Made by a program: the position numbers and the translations under genes. Below are positions 7,512 to 15,670 of a stretch of 60,055 bases of DNA, piece by piece. The stretch's first letter is position 1. Each line of letters opens with the position of its first letter. This DNA is from UBA1189 sp045612925 (GTDB lineage Bacteria > Bacteroidota > Bacteroidia > Bacteroidales > Bacteroidaceae): positions 1 to 60,055 of the forward strand of contig JAZKZX010000008.1 of assembly GCA_045612925.1 (NCBI GenBank), read 5' to 3'. The notes beneath the pieces were generated by a model. That model worked only from the letters and a program-made list of their open reading frames with translations. It had not been told where the DNA came from and ran no database searches.

Positions 7512-7580
7512 GCCAAGGGGTGTTGGCGGGTTTTGCATTCGTTTCCAAGAACTTGCCAGGGTGTTGGTCGGGTTCTCATT
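7512..7580. repeat. Imperfect direct repeat, two units
   Basis: Units at 7512-7539 and 7555-7580 both read roughly GCCAnGGGTGTTGGnCGGGTT followed by a CATT end. The start-to-start distance is 43 bases. No third unit is seen. Confidence 0.45.
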
Positions 7581-7620
7581 ATTGCCATTACAACGCTCTC
7601 ATAATGAAAGGATAAGGGGC

Positions 7621-7907
7621 TATGCAATTACATTTTTGCCGCCTGGCAGGTTTTTATATTTTCATCTTTATCTGCTAATCGATAAAATCTTCAGTAATAA
7701 GCTGAGTACGGCAAACTATTTATTTTCAGAATACTAACCACACAAAAGTATTTCTCTTCGCGAAGAGAATAGTTTATCTTCGCGAAGGTAATGTGTAGTG
7801 CAACCATAGAATAGAGTCAAATGCTCTGCAAATCATCATCTAAGGCACTATACAATTGCAAATAGAGGACTACAAAAACTGCCACCCGGCAAAAATGTAA
7901 TTGCATA
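7621..7907. repeat. 21-bp perfect inverted repeat pair
   Basis: Arms at 7621-7641 and 7887-7907 are exact reverse complements; both contain the core AATTACATTTTTGCCG or its complement. Similarity resumes outside the core after two mismatches (CTGCCA/TGGCAG and a T/A run), giving an imperfect match of about 35 bases. The 245 bases between them contain the twin palindromes but no gene. Confidence 0.6.
7752..7787. repeat. Twin CTTCGCGAAG palindromes 22 bases apart
   Basis: A perfect 18-bp palindrome TTCTCTTCGCGAAGAGAA (7752-7769) is followed by CTTCGCGAAG (7778-7787). Their centres are 22 bases apart, two helical turns, so two dimeric proteins could bind on one DNA face. Confidence 0.6.
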
Positions 7908-7917
7908 GGGTGGCAGT
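7878..7917. repeat. Hairpin enclosing the second inverted-repeat arm
   Basis: ACTGCCACCC (7878-7887) and GGGTGGCAGT (7908-7917) are perfectly complementary around a 20-base loop that is mostly the shared repeat core. The first arm at 7621-7641 lacks the matching right flank. Confidence 0.6.
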
Positions 7918-8024
7918 AGGGGTTACAATAATCCTATTTATGAATAATTTGTGGATAATTGCTTTTCCCTTTGACCAGCGACCTAAAGGTCAAGGAAATT
8001 TATGATAGACGAACACGAAAACGG

Positions 8025-8062
8025 GCGTGACAGATGCGTGAAATTGGTCACTAGAAGCGTGA
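8025..8062. repeat. Phased GCGTGAC repeat, site 2
   Basis: GCGTGACA at 8025-8032 and GCGTGAAA at 8036-8043 are again 11 bases apart. A third GCGTGACA sits at 8057-8064. Confidence 0.55.
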
Positions 8063-8117
8063 CATCGGGGATTATGTATCTGGAAATCCTCCGATGAAAA
8101 GGCTGTTTTTTCAGCCC
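8063..8117 (-). terminator. Tandem stem-loops at the end of the patatin gene
   Basis: On the minus strand GGCTGA...CAGCC overlaps the stop codon (8101-8117) and is followed by four T residues. Next comes a strong stem CATCGGGGATT/AATCCTCCGATG (8063-8073/8085-8096) with a one-base bulge. Together they are a plausible terminator region. Confidence 0.5.
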
Positions 8118-8947
8118 AGCATCTTCTCAACCATCTCGAAGCCATGGCGATAGAGGGCATTCATCTTGTCCATATCGGTTTCGATGCGGGCCACCTCTAC
8201 GGGATGGTCGGGACGGATGACGGTGATGCGCCCTTCGCGTTCGAACTGCTCTACCCGCTCGAGTTGGGCATTGTAGCGCTTGCCTCGGGTGCGCAGTGCC
8301 TCGCGCAACTTAGGGTAGCGGCTATAAATGAAGGGTGGTAGGTGAGGGGGCTTCTCCTCCTTGCGGTAACCACGATGGCGGGTGAGCACTACGATGGCGT
8401 GCTTATAGCCTTGATCGAAAGCGCGGGCGAGGGGTATGGAGTCGGCAATGCCGCCATCGAGCATGGCGCGTCCGTCTACCTGAGCGATGGGGCAGGCAAA
8501 GGGCAAGGCAGAGGAGGCACGCACGATGTCGATGATACGCTCGGGGCTCTCTTTCTCCTCCAGATATACGGCTTTGCCTGTGAGGCAATCGGTGGCCACG
8601 CTCTCCACACGCATGGGGTTGGCACGATAGGCAGCGTAGTCGTAGGGCCACAGCGTCTCGGGTAGCTCGCGGTAGAGGAGATCCATATCCAAGATGCTAT
8701 GGTGGCGCAAAAGATTGCGCACACCGAGGTAGTGACGCTCGGCTTGCAGGTCGGCAAAGGTGTACTTGGCACGGCCACGCTGATGCGACGCAAACGACAG
8801 GGCATTGCTCGAACCGGCCGATACGCCTACAAGGTAGGGGAAGGTGATGTGGTGGTCAATCATCCAATCGAGGACCCCACTCGTAAAGACGCCGCGCATG
8901 CCACCTCCTTCGAGCACTAAAGCTGTATGTTTGAATTTTTCCTTCAT
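8111..8947 (-). CDS. Patatin-like phospholipase
   Basis: A 278-residue protein of the RssA/YjjU patatin type. The oxyanion-hole glycines (EGGGMRGVF, residues 13-21), nucleophile S43 in GVSAG and catalytic D164 in the DGG motif are all present, so a Ser-Asp lipid acyl hydrolase is expected. There is no signal peptide, so it is probably cytoplasmic. The substrate is unknown. The ATG at 8947 is preferred; a TTG at 8959 would overlap the -7 box. It diverges from ribD, the two starts being about 50 bases apart. Confidence 0.9.
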   Translation of the reverse strand: MKEKFKHTALVLEGGGMRGVFTSGVLDWMIDHHITFPYLVGVSAGSSNALSFASHQRGRAKYTFADLQAERHYLGVRNLLRHHSILDMDLLYRELPETLWPYDYAAYRANPMRVESVATDCLTGKAVYLEEKESPERIIDIVRASSALPFACPIAQVDGRAMLDGGIADSIPLARAFDQGYKHAIVVLTRHRGYRKEEKPPHLPPFIYSRYPKLREALRTRGKRYNAQLERVEQFEREGRITVIRPDHPVEVARIETDMDKMNALYRHGFEMVEKMLG

Positions 8948-8956
8948 GATGGAACG

Positions 8957-8964
8957 CAAAGTTA
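8957..8964 (-). promoter_or_regulatory. Patatin gene promoter -7 box
   Basis: TAACTTTG on the minus strand ends 9 bases before the chosen ATG, implying a leader of only a few bases. Confidence 0.6.
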
Positions 8965-8985
8965 GTGCAAAAAATTTTTTTTTAC

Positions 8986-8993
8986 TATCTTCG
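8986..8993 (+). promoter_or_regulatory. ribD promoter, variant -7 box
   Basis: TATCTTCG differs from TAnnTTTG at one position and lies only 4 bases before the ribD ATG. The transcript would begin at or next to the start codon. Confidence 0.45.
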
Positions 8994-8997
8994 CATC

Positions 8998-10113
8998 ATG
9001 AAATCAAAACAATATCCTTACGATGTTGCAAATCATTCGGGTAATAGAGACGAATGGTACATGGCACGATGCCTACAATTGGCGAGGAATGGCAGGTTTG
9101 AGACTGCTCCCAATCCAATGGTTGGAGCGGTGATTGTGCACGATGGGCAGATTATCGGTGAGGGATACCACCGCCAATGTGGAGGGGGGCATGCTGAAGT
9201 CAATGCTGTGTCCTCGGTGAAAGACGAGCGACTACTGCGTGAATCGACGATGTATGTTAGTTTGGAGCCTTGTGCCCACTATGGCAAGACGCCGCCTTGC
9301 GCCGATATGATTATTGAAAAAGGTATACCGCGCGTGGTCATAGGGTGTAGAGATAGCTACGATCAAGTGGACGGTAAGGGTATACAGAAATTGCGAGATG
9401 CAGGAGTCGAGGTCATCGTGGGAATATTGGAGAAGGAGTGCTTGGACCTTAATCGCGCTTTTTTTACCTATCATGGGAAGAAACGTCCCTATATTACGCT
9501 GAAGTGGGCACAAAGTGCCGATGGCTATATTGACCTTGATAGAGGTGGTGAGGAAAACTCAAATAGAGTTGATCCAGTGCGCTTCTCGACCGATGATACT
9601 GCCATGCGGGTGCATCGCTTGCGTGCTATGAGTGATGCAATACTCGTAGGACGCCGGACGGCTATGCTCGACAACCCTTCTCTTACCACGAGGTTATGGC
9701 CAGGAAAAGATCCCTTGCGGCTGGTCATCGATAGAAGAGGGAGGCTCGATAGAAAACTAAAACTCTTTGACGGGGCTGCAAAAACAATTGTTTTCACCGA
9801 GGTTTTACGAGATTTTTATGGCTCAGAGGATGTTGAACTGGTATGTCTCGACTTTACATGCGACATACTGCCACAGATGATGACATACCTCCATGCACGC
9901 AAGATACAGAGACTCCTTGTAGAAGGTGGTGCGGTGCTGCTTCAGAATTTTATTGATAGCGGATTATGGGATGAAGCTTATGTGGAAGAGGCCCCCTTTG
10001 CACTTGGGAATGGAGTGAAGGCTCCACGCATCGATGAGGGATGCAAAAAGGAGCAATTTCTATGCTATGGACATCAAATTAACCATTTTTTACACGAAAA
10101 ACACATCTTTTAA
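8998..10113 (+). CDS. ribD: Riboflavin biosynthesis deaminase/reductase
   Basis: A 371-residue bifunctional cytoplasmic enzyme performing the second and third steps from the GTP-derived pyrimidine toward riboflavin. The N-terminal deaminase carries its zinc site: H65-A-E67, then PC at 91-92 and C101 in the EPCAHYGKTPPCA motif. The reductase domain (from about 150) shows PYITLKWAQSADGYI, an LVGRRTAMLDNPSLTTR motif, and LLVEGGAVLLQNFI near the end. Both halves are complete. The ATG at 8998 is chosen over an upstream GTG because that would precede the promoter box. It is not linked to other rib genes here. Confidence 0.95.
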   Translation: MKSKQYPYDVANHSGNRDEWYMARCLQLARNGRFETAPNPMVGAVIVHDGQIIGEGYHRQCGGGHAEVNAVSSVKDERLLRESTMYVSLEPCAHYGKTPPCADMIIEKGIPRVVIGCRDSYDQVDGKGIQKLRDAGVEVIVGILEKECLDLNRAFFTYHGKKRPYITLKWAQSADGYIDLDRGGEENSNRVDPVRFSTDDTAMRVHRLRAMSDAILVGRRTAMLDNPSLTTRLWPGKDPLRLVIDRRGRLDRKLKLFDGAAKTIVFTEVLRDFYGSEDVELVCLDFTCDILPQMMTYLHARKIQRLLVEGGAVLLQNFIDSGLWDEAYVEEAPFALGNGVKAPRIDEGCKKEQFLCYGHQINHFLHEKHIF

Positions 10114-10157
10114 TATAAAAGAACTTAAAATGTAGGGCATAAGCGGAAAATTGTTGC

Positions 10158-10165
10158 TAATTTTG
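10158..10165 (+). promoter_or_regulatory. Promoter -7 box before the DUF6242 gene
   Basis: TAATTTTG fits TAnnTTTG, 29 bases before the ATG. It may drive the long envelope cluster that follows. Confidence 0.55.
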
Positions 10166-10194
10166 TCGTTTGAAATAAAAGTAACCGAAAGACG

Positions 10195-11424
10195 ATGAAA
10201 AGAATAGCAATAGGTCTCGTATGTTCGCTCATCTGCGTATCGCTCTTGACTTCTTGTCTAAGCGATGATGAGGGGAACAAATCCTCTGATGTGGCACTGC
10301 TCTCATTCAGCATCAAGGATTTGAAGACTACGCATACCATCAAGAAGGATAATGGCGAAGACTCAACATACACCACTGTGGTGAGTGGTAAAGCGGTGAA
10401 ATTCGTCGTTGATCATGCCAAATGTCGTGTATACAATAGCGACTCGATACGTTTTGGTACTGATGTTTCGCATGTGCTCGTAGAGGTGAAGGCCGATGGT
10501 GGCGTGTGCTACTTGAAACCAGACGGATCTATAGGCGAGATAGAAGACTCTATTGATTTTACGCAACCTGTGACATTCCGCGTGACATCATACGATGAGT
10601 CGTTTACTCGTGACTATGAGGTGAGCATCAATGTGCATCAAGTAGACCCCAAGAAGACCGTATGGGTACAGATCGATGGGAACTACCCCAAAGATCTGTT
10701 TGTAGAGCAGAAGGCTTTTGTCAACAGTGACAGCCTATATGTCGTTGGCATGGATGCTGAAGGTGTGTATTATGCCGCGTCAGCATCGCTTACTGATGGT
10801 GCGGACTGGGTCGTAGATTCGTGTAACGGTATCGAGGGCGTAGGATTGGAAGCATTGTTCATGGACGAGGTGTTCTACCTAAAGACGGATGAGGGAACTT
10901 ATCGTTCATATGACGCTATTGAATGGATGCCCGTGGAGACAGATGCCGAGGTGAATACATTGCCCAAAGGAAGTGCTATAGCCTGGATTAAGGAGCCGCT
11001 GAGAACAAACGAAAACATCGTGCGCTCTATCTTTGTGGCGATGCCTGAAGTTAATGATACTTGCGCTCGAGTATGGACCAAGTTGAATACTGAAGATGAC
11101 TGGGTGGAGATAGTGCCACAAGGTGGTAACATTTACGGATGTCCTCGCTTGGAGGATCTTACCGTAATACCGTATGCTGGCAATATGTATGCCTTTGGTG
11201 GACAGAGTGTGGGTAATCGCAAGAAACCCCTCAATGCATTCGAAGCCTGTTATGAATCGCGCGATAATGGTGTGACATGGAAGAGTAGTGAAGAGGCACT
11301 CAGTATGGCTGAGGCATTCGTAGGTCGTACCGAAGCGTATGCTGCAACCACCGACGGAGAATATGTGTGGGTAATGTGGAGCAATGGTGAGGTGTGGCGC
11401 GGAAGATGGAATGGTATAAGATAA
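10195..11424 (+). CDS. DUF6242-type lipoprotein
   Basis: A 409-residue predicted lipoprotein (lipobox LLTSC at about 18-22). The N-terminal third looks like a beta-sandwich (LLSFSIKDLKTTHTI, then FRVTSYDESFTRDYEVSINVHQ), followed by repeated strands with paired aromatic residues that suggest a beta-propeller (YAFGGQSVGNRKKPL; YAATTDGEYVWVMWSNGEVWRG). This arrangement matches the DUF6242 family of Bacteroidetes, of unknown function. It is the first gene of a rightward cluster leading into uppS and bamA; this linkage suggests an outer-membrane or periplasmic role. Confidence 0.8.
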   Translation: MKRIAIGLVCSLICVSLLTSCLSDDEGNKSSDVALLSFSIKDLKTTHTIKKDNGEDSTYTTVVSGKAVKFVVDHAKCRVYNSDSIRFGTDVSHVLVEVKADGGVCYLKPDGSIGEIEDSIDFTQPVTFRVTSYDESFTRDYEVSINVHQVDPKKTVWVQIDGNYPKDLFVEQKAFVNSDSLYVVGMDAEGVYYAASASLTDGADWVVDSCNGIEGVGLEALFMDEVFYLKTDEGTYRSYDAIEWMPVETDAEVNTLPKGSAIAWIKEPLRTNENIVRSIFVAMPEVNDTCARVWTKLNTEDDWVEIVPQGGNIYGCPRLEDLTVIPYAGNMYAFGGQSVGNRKKPLNAFEACYESRDNGVTWKSSEEALSMAEAFVGRTEAYAATTDGEYVWVMWSNGEVWRGRWNGIR

Positions 11425-11442
11425 ACACTCATTAAAGTAACT

Positions 11443-12153
11443 ATGATGCACGATACACGACAATGGATAGCAAGGCTTGCAGCAGTACTCATGTTGCTCG
11501 TGCCTATGTGTGGTGTGTCGGCACAGGAGTTGGAATATAACATGGAAGTGGGTGGTATGGCGGGTGGCTGCTTCTACATGGGCGATGCCAACAATACCTC
11601 TCTGTTCAAGGATGTGGCTTTGATGGGGGGCGTGATAGCTCGATACAATATAAACCCCCGCATGGCGGTGAAGGGCGACCTCGCCGTAGGACATATTAAA
11701 GGTTCTACCGAGGGATTGGACAATAAGTTCCCCAATAAACAACACGCCACCTTCGCCCGAAATGTGTATGAACTAGGAGCACAGTTTGAATATAGCTTTT
11801 TTGCCTACGGCACCGGGGAAGGATACAAGGATAGTCGACAACTGGCACCATACCTCGTAGGCGGATTAGGGCTGACTTATGCACCCAAACCTGCCTGTCA
11901 TGTCGTAGCAATGAATCTACCTATAGGAATCGGTGTGAAGTACAAGGCTGCCGAGCGCGTTAATGTGGGAGCAGAGTGGACCATGCGTTTTACGACATCG
12001 GATAAACTTGATGTGGTTAGTATCAGCGGCTTGCAACTCGACGACCCCTATGGAATAAAGAGCAAAGGGCTGAAGAATAAGGACAGCTACTCGTGGCTAA
12101 TGGTATATGTCAGCTACGATATGTTCCCCAAATACAGGAAGTGTAATAACTAA
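11443..12153 (+). CDS. DUF6089-type outer-membrane protein
   Basis: A 236-residue protein with a signal peptide (cleavage near VSAQE). The remainder alternates in the manner of an eight-stranded beta-barrel: EVGGMAGGCFYMGDAN, then RYNINPRMAVKGDLAVG, then ELGAQFEYSFFAYG, a APYLVGGLGLTY strand and NVGAEWTMRFTTSDKLD. The pattern agrees with the DUF6089 family that precedes uppS and bamA in many Bacteroidales. It probably resides in the outer membrane; function is unknown. It lies 18 bases after the DUF6242 gene and 42 before uppS. Confidence 0.82.
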   Translation: MMHDTRQWIARLAAVLMLLVPMCGVSAQELEYNMEVGGMAGGCFYMGDANNTSLFKDVALMGGVIARYNINPRMAVKGDLAVGHIKGSTEGLDNKFPNKQHATFARNVYELGAQFEYSFFAYGTGEGYKDSRQLAPYLVGGLGLTYAPKPACHVVAMNLPIGIGVKYKAAERVNVGAEWTMRFTTSDKLDVVSISGLQLDDPYGIKSKGLKNKDSYSWLMVYVSYDMFPKYRKCNN

Positions 12154-12195
12154 ATATAAACGAAAAAACTTACAAACTCAAAAACCGTAATTCAC

Positions 12196-12948
12196 ATGAC
12201 ATACAAGGAACAGTTAGACATGAATCGTATCCCCCAGCACATAGCCATCATCATGGATGGCAATGGACGTTGGGCTAAGGCCAGAGGAAAAAGACGCGGT
12301 GAGGGACATATCATTGGTGCACAGGCTCTGCACGACACGATGATGAATGCAGCCAAATTGGGTGTGAAGTATGTTACCGTATATGCCTTCTCTACCGAGA
12401 ACTGGACTCGTCCCGATGAGGAGGTGAATGGTTTGATGGCACTACTGTTCGAGAAACTCGACCTCGACATCTTCATGGATAACGACATCCGTTTCTGTGT
12501 AATTGGTGACACTGAACGCCTGCCCGAGAAGGTTAGGGAACGTATGAATTACTGCATCGCACAGTCGGCAAACAATAAGCGAGGAACACTTACCGTAGCA
12601 CTGAGCTACTCTTCGAAGTGGGAACTTACTCAATCAACCAAACGCATAGCGGCAATGGTGCAGGAGGGTAAGATAAATATCGAGGACATCACCGACAAAA
12701 CCATTGACGAGGTTTTGTGTACTTCGTTTATGCCCGATCCCGATTTGCTGATACGCACAGGGGGTGAGACACGCTTGAGCAATTATCTGTTATGGCAGTG
12801 TGCTTATACGGAGCTCTACTTCTGCGACACTTTCTGGCCTGAGTTTGACGAGGAGGAGTTGTGCAAAGCTATATACACATTTCAGCAGAGAGAAAGAAGA
12901 TTTGGTAAGACAAGTGAACAAATCGCCGGAGAGAGCGATAATAAATAA
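12196..12948 (+). CDS. uppS: Isoprenyl (undecaprenyl) diphosphate synthase
   Basis: A 250-residue cis-prenyltransferase that makes the C55 lipid carrier for peptidoglycan and surface glycans. The family signature MDGNGRWA (D21 binding diphosphate and magnesium) is at the N-terminus. Also visible are VYAFSTENWTRP, the ALSYSSKWEL segment, and the late motif PDLLIRTGGETRLSNYLLWQ with the following AYTELYF. All regions are intact. It is followed by bamA after 5 bases, coupling lipid carrier and outer-membrane assembly genes. Confidence 0.97.
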   Translation: MTYKEQLDMNRIPQHIAIIMDGNGRWAKARGKRRGEGHIIGAQALHDTMMNAAKLGVKYVTVYAFSTENWTRPDEEVNGLMALLFEKLDLDIFMDNDIRFCVIGDTERLPEKVRERMNYCIAQSANNKRGTLTVALSYSSKWELTQSTKRIAAMVQEGKINIEDITDKTIDEVLCTSFMPDPDLLIRTGGETRLSNYLLWQCAYTELYFCDTFWPEFDEEELCKAIYTFQQRERRFGKTSEQIAGESDNK

Positions 12949-12953
12949 AAGGG

Positions 12954-15611
12954 ATGAAAAAGAGTAAAAACTTCATAAAACATATTGCTCTGATAGCTAT
13001 CCTTGCGCTGCCGTGCGAGAGGATTATGGCACAAGAGATGCTTGCGGATACTATCCACAAGCCTTCTGTGCTTTACTCTGCTCCCAAGCAGTACGAGATT
13101 GCTGGCATCACTGTAAGCGGTGTCGATGACTATGAGGACTATGTGCTCATAGGCTTGTCGGGACTCTCTGTGGGGCAAGTAATTACGGTCCCTGGGGATG
13201 AGATTACCAATGCGGTGAAGCGTTACTGGAAACATGGACTCTTTTCGAATGTGAGCATTACCATAGAGAAGGTGATAGGGGAGCAAGCATACCTGAACAT
13301 TGCCCTCACACAGCGTCCACGATTATCAAAGGTCAATTACAATGGGGTGAAGAAGTCAGAGCAAGAGGACTTGGAGGCAAAACTCAACTTCAGAGAGGGC
13401 GATAAGATAACTCCTAATATGGTAGACCTTGCAGAGAAGGTAATCAGACGCTATTATGACGAGAAGGGATTTAAGAATGCCGAGGTCAATATCGTCCAGC
13501 GCGATGATGTCGTGGAGAAGAATCATCTTATTCTCGACATCAACATTGACAAAAAGGAAAAGATTAAGGTAAACAAGATTTATATCACTGGTAATAGTGC
13601 GCTCGATGAGAAGCAGTTGAAGTGGGCGATGAAGAAAACCAATGAGAAGGGAAACTGGCGTCATTTCTTTCGTCCGAAAAAGTTTATCGACAATCTCTAC
13701 GACGAGGACAAGCAGCTACTCATAAGTAAATATAACGAGCATGGCTATCGTGATGCACATATTGTGGTAGACTCGGTAGTGCCCTTCGATGACAAGACTG
13801 TAGATGTATACATAGAGATAGACGAGGGAAACCAATATCATATTCGCGATATTAATTGGGTTGGTAACACAGTGTATGAATCGCAGGGACTATCAGAGAT
13901 GCTGCGCATGAACCCGGGTGATGTGTACAACCAAAAAAAATTGGATGAACGCATTAGTATGGACGAAGATGCCATCGGTAATCTATATTATAATAATGGA
14001 TATGTGTTTGCTCGCGTAGAACCTGTAGAGGTCAATGTGACGGAAGATTCTATCGACCTTGAGATGCGCGTGCTCGAGGGACCGCAAGCTACTATCAACC
14101 GTGTGCGCATTGCTGGTAACGATAGATTGTACGAGAATGTGGTGCGTCGAGAGCTGATGACCAAGCCTGGTGACCTCTTCAGTCGAGATGCCTTGGTTCG
14201 TTCGGCACGTGAGTTGCAGCAGATGGGGCATTTCAACCCAGAATCTATCTCGCCTGATGTACAACCCGATGTTGCCAATGGTACGGTAGATGTCAACTGG
14301 ATGCTCGAGTCGAAGAGCAACGACCAAGTGGAGTTCTCGCTGGGATATGGACAGACTGGTGTTATCGGTAAGATAGCGTTGAAGTTTACCAACTTCTCCA
14401 TGTATAACCTCTTGCACAAGTCTGACAACTATCGTGCATTCATACCACAGGGTGATGGACAGACCTTTTCTATTAGTGGTCAGACCAATGGTACCTACTA
14501 CCAGTCATATAATATCTCATTCCTCGATCCATGGTTTGGTGGCAAGCGTCCTAATTCGTTCTCGGTGAACGCATTCTATGCTTTGCAGACGGGATTGAAC
14601 AATAATTTCTACAATACTGCCATGATGAACAACTATTACAATAATTTGTCTGGTTATGGCAACTACAATAATTACTATAATAACTACTACAACAACTACG
14701 AGTCATACTACGACCCCGACAAGTACCTGCGTATGTATGGATTGTCGGTAGGTTGGGGTAAGCGTTTGCATTGGCCCGATGACTACTTTACACTCTATGG
14801 CCAACTTGCTTACACACGTTACGACCTCAACAACTGGGAGTATTTTCTTATTTCGAATGGTAGTAGCAACAATATAAACCTCTCAATTAACCTCGGACGT
14901 AGCTCCATAGATAATCCTATCTTCCCGCGTCAAGGTTCGGAGATTAGCTTCAATGTCTCTATCACGCCTCCTTATTCGCTCTTCGATGGTAAGGACTACA
15001 AGACCTTGAGTGAGGTGTCGCCTACTGATGCCAATTATAACGAGAGCTTGCGCGAGCGTTACAAATGGATAGAATACCACAAGTGGAAATTTAATAGTAA
15101 GTTTTATACCGCTCTCACGGGCGGTCAGAAATGTCTCGTCTTGATGGCACGTGCGGATTTTGGTCTATTGGGACATTTTAATAAGTATAAGAAGTCTCCC
15201 TTTGAGACTTTCTATGTCGGTGGTGATGGTATGAGCGGATACTCATACAACTACTACACAGACATGATTGCTCTGCGCGGATATGACAATGGAGCCCTTA
15301 CCCCTCCCGGGGTGGCGAATAGTGAGGGCTATGCCTACTCACGCTTTGCTATGGAACTTCGCTATCCATTGATGCTCGAGGCTTCCACACAGATTTATGC
15401 CCTTGCCTTCTTTGAGGGCGGTAACGCATGGAATGATGTGCGCAAGTTTAATCCCTTCGATATGAAACGTTCTGCAGGTGTGGGCGTGCGTATCTTCCTC
15501 CCCATGATAGGCCTAATGGGTATCGACTGGGCATACGGATTTGATAAGGTTAACGGCTCGCGTGCATCAAGCGGAAGTCAGTTCCACTTTATTCTTGGAC
15601 AAGAGTTTTAA
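12954..15611 (+). CDS. bamA: Outer membrane protein assembly factor BamA
   Basis: An 885-residue Omp85 protein. After a signal peptide come about five POTRA repeats (residues 45-435; e.g. TVSGVDDYEDYVLIGLSGL, VNKIYITGNSALDEKQL, RDINWVGNTVYES), then the beta-barrel with the late VGVRIFLPMIGLMGIDWAYGF and the final aromatic F of the beta-signal (ILGQEF). It inserts beta-barrel proteins into the outer membrane. Oddity: residues about 549-586 form an asparagine/tyrosine-rich low-complexity segment (many NNYYN words) in an early barrel loop, probably surface exposed. Three Skp-like chaperone genes follow immediately. Confidence 0.96.
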   Translation: MKKSKNFIKHIALIAILALPCERIMAQEMLADTIHKPSVLYSAPKQYEIAGITVSGVDDYEDYVLIGLSGLSVGQVITVPGDEITNAVKRYWKHGLFSNVSITIEKVIGEQAYLNIALTQRPRLSKVNYNGVKKSEQEDLEAKLNFREGDKITPNMVDLAEKVIRRYYDEKGFKNAEVNIVQRDDVVEKNHLILDINIDKKEKIKVNKIYITGNSALDEKQLKWAMKKTNEKGNWRHFFRPKKFIDNLYDEDKQLLISKYNEHGYRDAHIVVDSVVPFDDKTVDVYIEIDEGNQYHIRDINWVGNTVYESQGLSEMLRMNPGDVYNQKKLDERISMDEDAIGNLYYNNGYVFARVEPVEVNVTEDSIDLEMRVLEGPQATINRVRIAGNDRLYENVVRRELMTKPGDLFSRDALVRSARELQQMGHFNPESISPDVQPDVANGTVDVNWMLESKSNDQVEFSLGYGQTGVIGKIALKFTNFSMYNLLHKSDNYRAFIPQGDGQTFSISGQTNGTYYQSYNISFLDPWFGGKRPNSFSVNAFYALQTGLNNNFYNTAMMNNYYNNLSGYGNYNNYYNNYYNNYESYYDPDKYLRMYGLSVGWGKRLHWPDDYFTLYGQLAYTRYDLNNWEYFLISNGSSNNINLSINLGRSSIDNPIFPRQGSEISFNVSITPPYSLFDGKDYKTLSEVSPTDANYNESLRERYKWIEYHKWKFNSKFYTALTGGQKCLVLMARADFGLLGHFNKYKKSPFETFYVGGDGMSGYSYNYYTDMIALRGYDNGALTPPGVANSEGYAYSRFAMELRYPLMLEASTQIYALAFFEGGNAWNDVRKFNPFDMKRSAGVGVRIFLPMIGLMGIDWAYGFDKVNGSRASSGSQFHFILGQEF

Positions 15612-15670
15612 ACATTTTGCTCCTTTGTGGGTCTATATGGTATAACGCATATAAACAAAAACGACAGATT

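Larger units (their letters stand above)
7402..8110. other. Repeat-rich gene-free region between dusB and the patatin gene
   Basis: About 700 bases without a convincing gene; an open frame at 7402-7737 begins at the dusB promoter and looks unlike any protein. In order the region holds two GCGTGACA words 11 bases apart, an imperfect direct repeat (7512-7539 and 7555-7580), one arm of a 21-bp inverted repeat (7621-7641), twin CTTCGCGAAG palindromes (7752-7787), the second arm within its own hairpin (7878-7917), more GCGTGAC words (8025-8062) and two stem-loops after the lipase gene. Each is listed separately. Confidence 0.7.

Noticed and set aside
7402..7737. Open frame in the repeat-rich gap
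   Set aside because: It starts in the dusB promoter, consists of repeat-derived sequence and has no similarity or translation signals.
7621..7907. Insertion sequence with terminal repeats
   Set aside because: No transposase or remnant lies between the arms, and I see no target-site duplication, so only a non-autonomous element remains possible.
7512..8064. CRISPR-like array in the repeat region
   Set aside because: Repeats are too short, degenerate and of different families, with no regular repeat-spacer pattern and no cas genes.
8953..9000. Upstream starts for the patatin gene (TTG 8959) and ribD (GTG 8965)
   Set aside because: Both fall inside or before the respective -7 boxes and add residues without family similarity.
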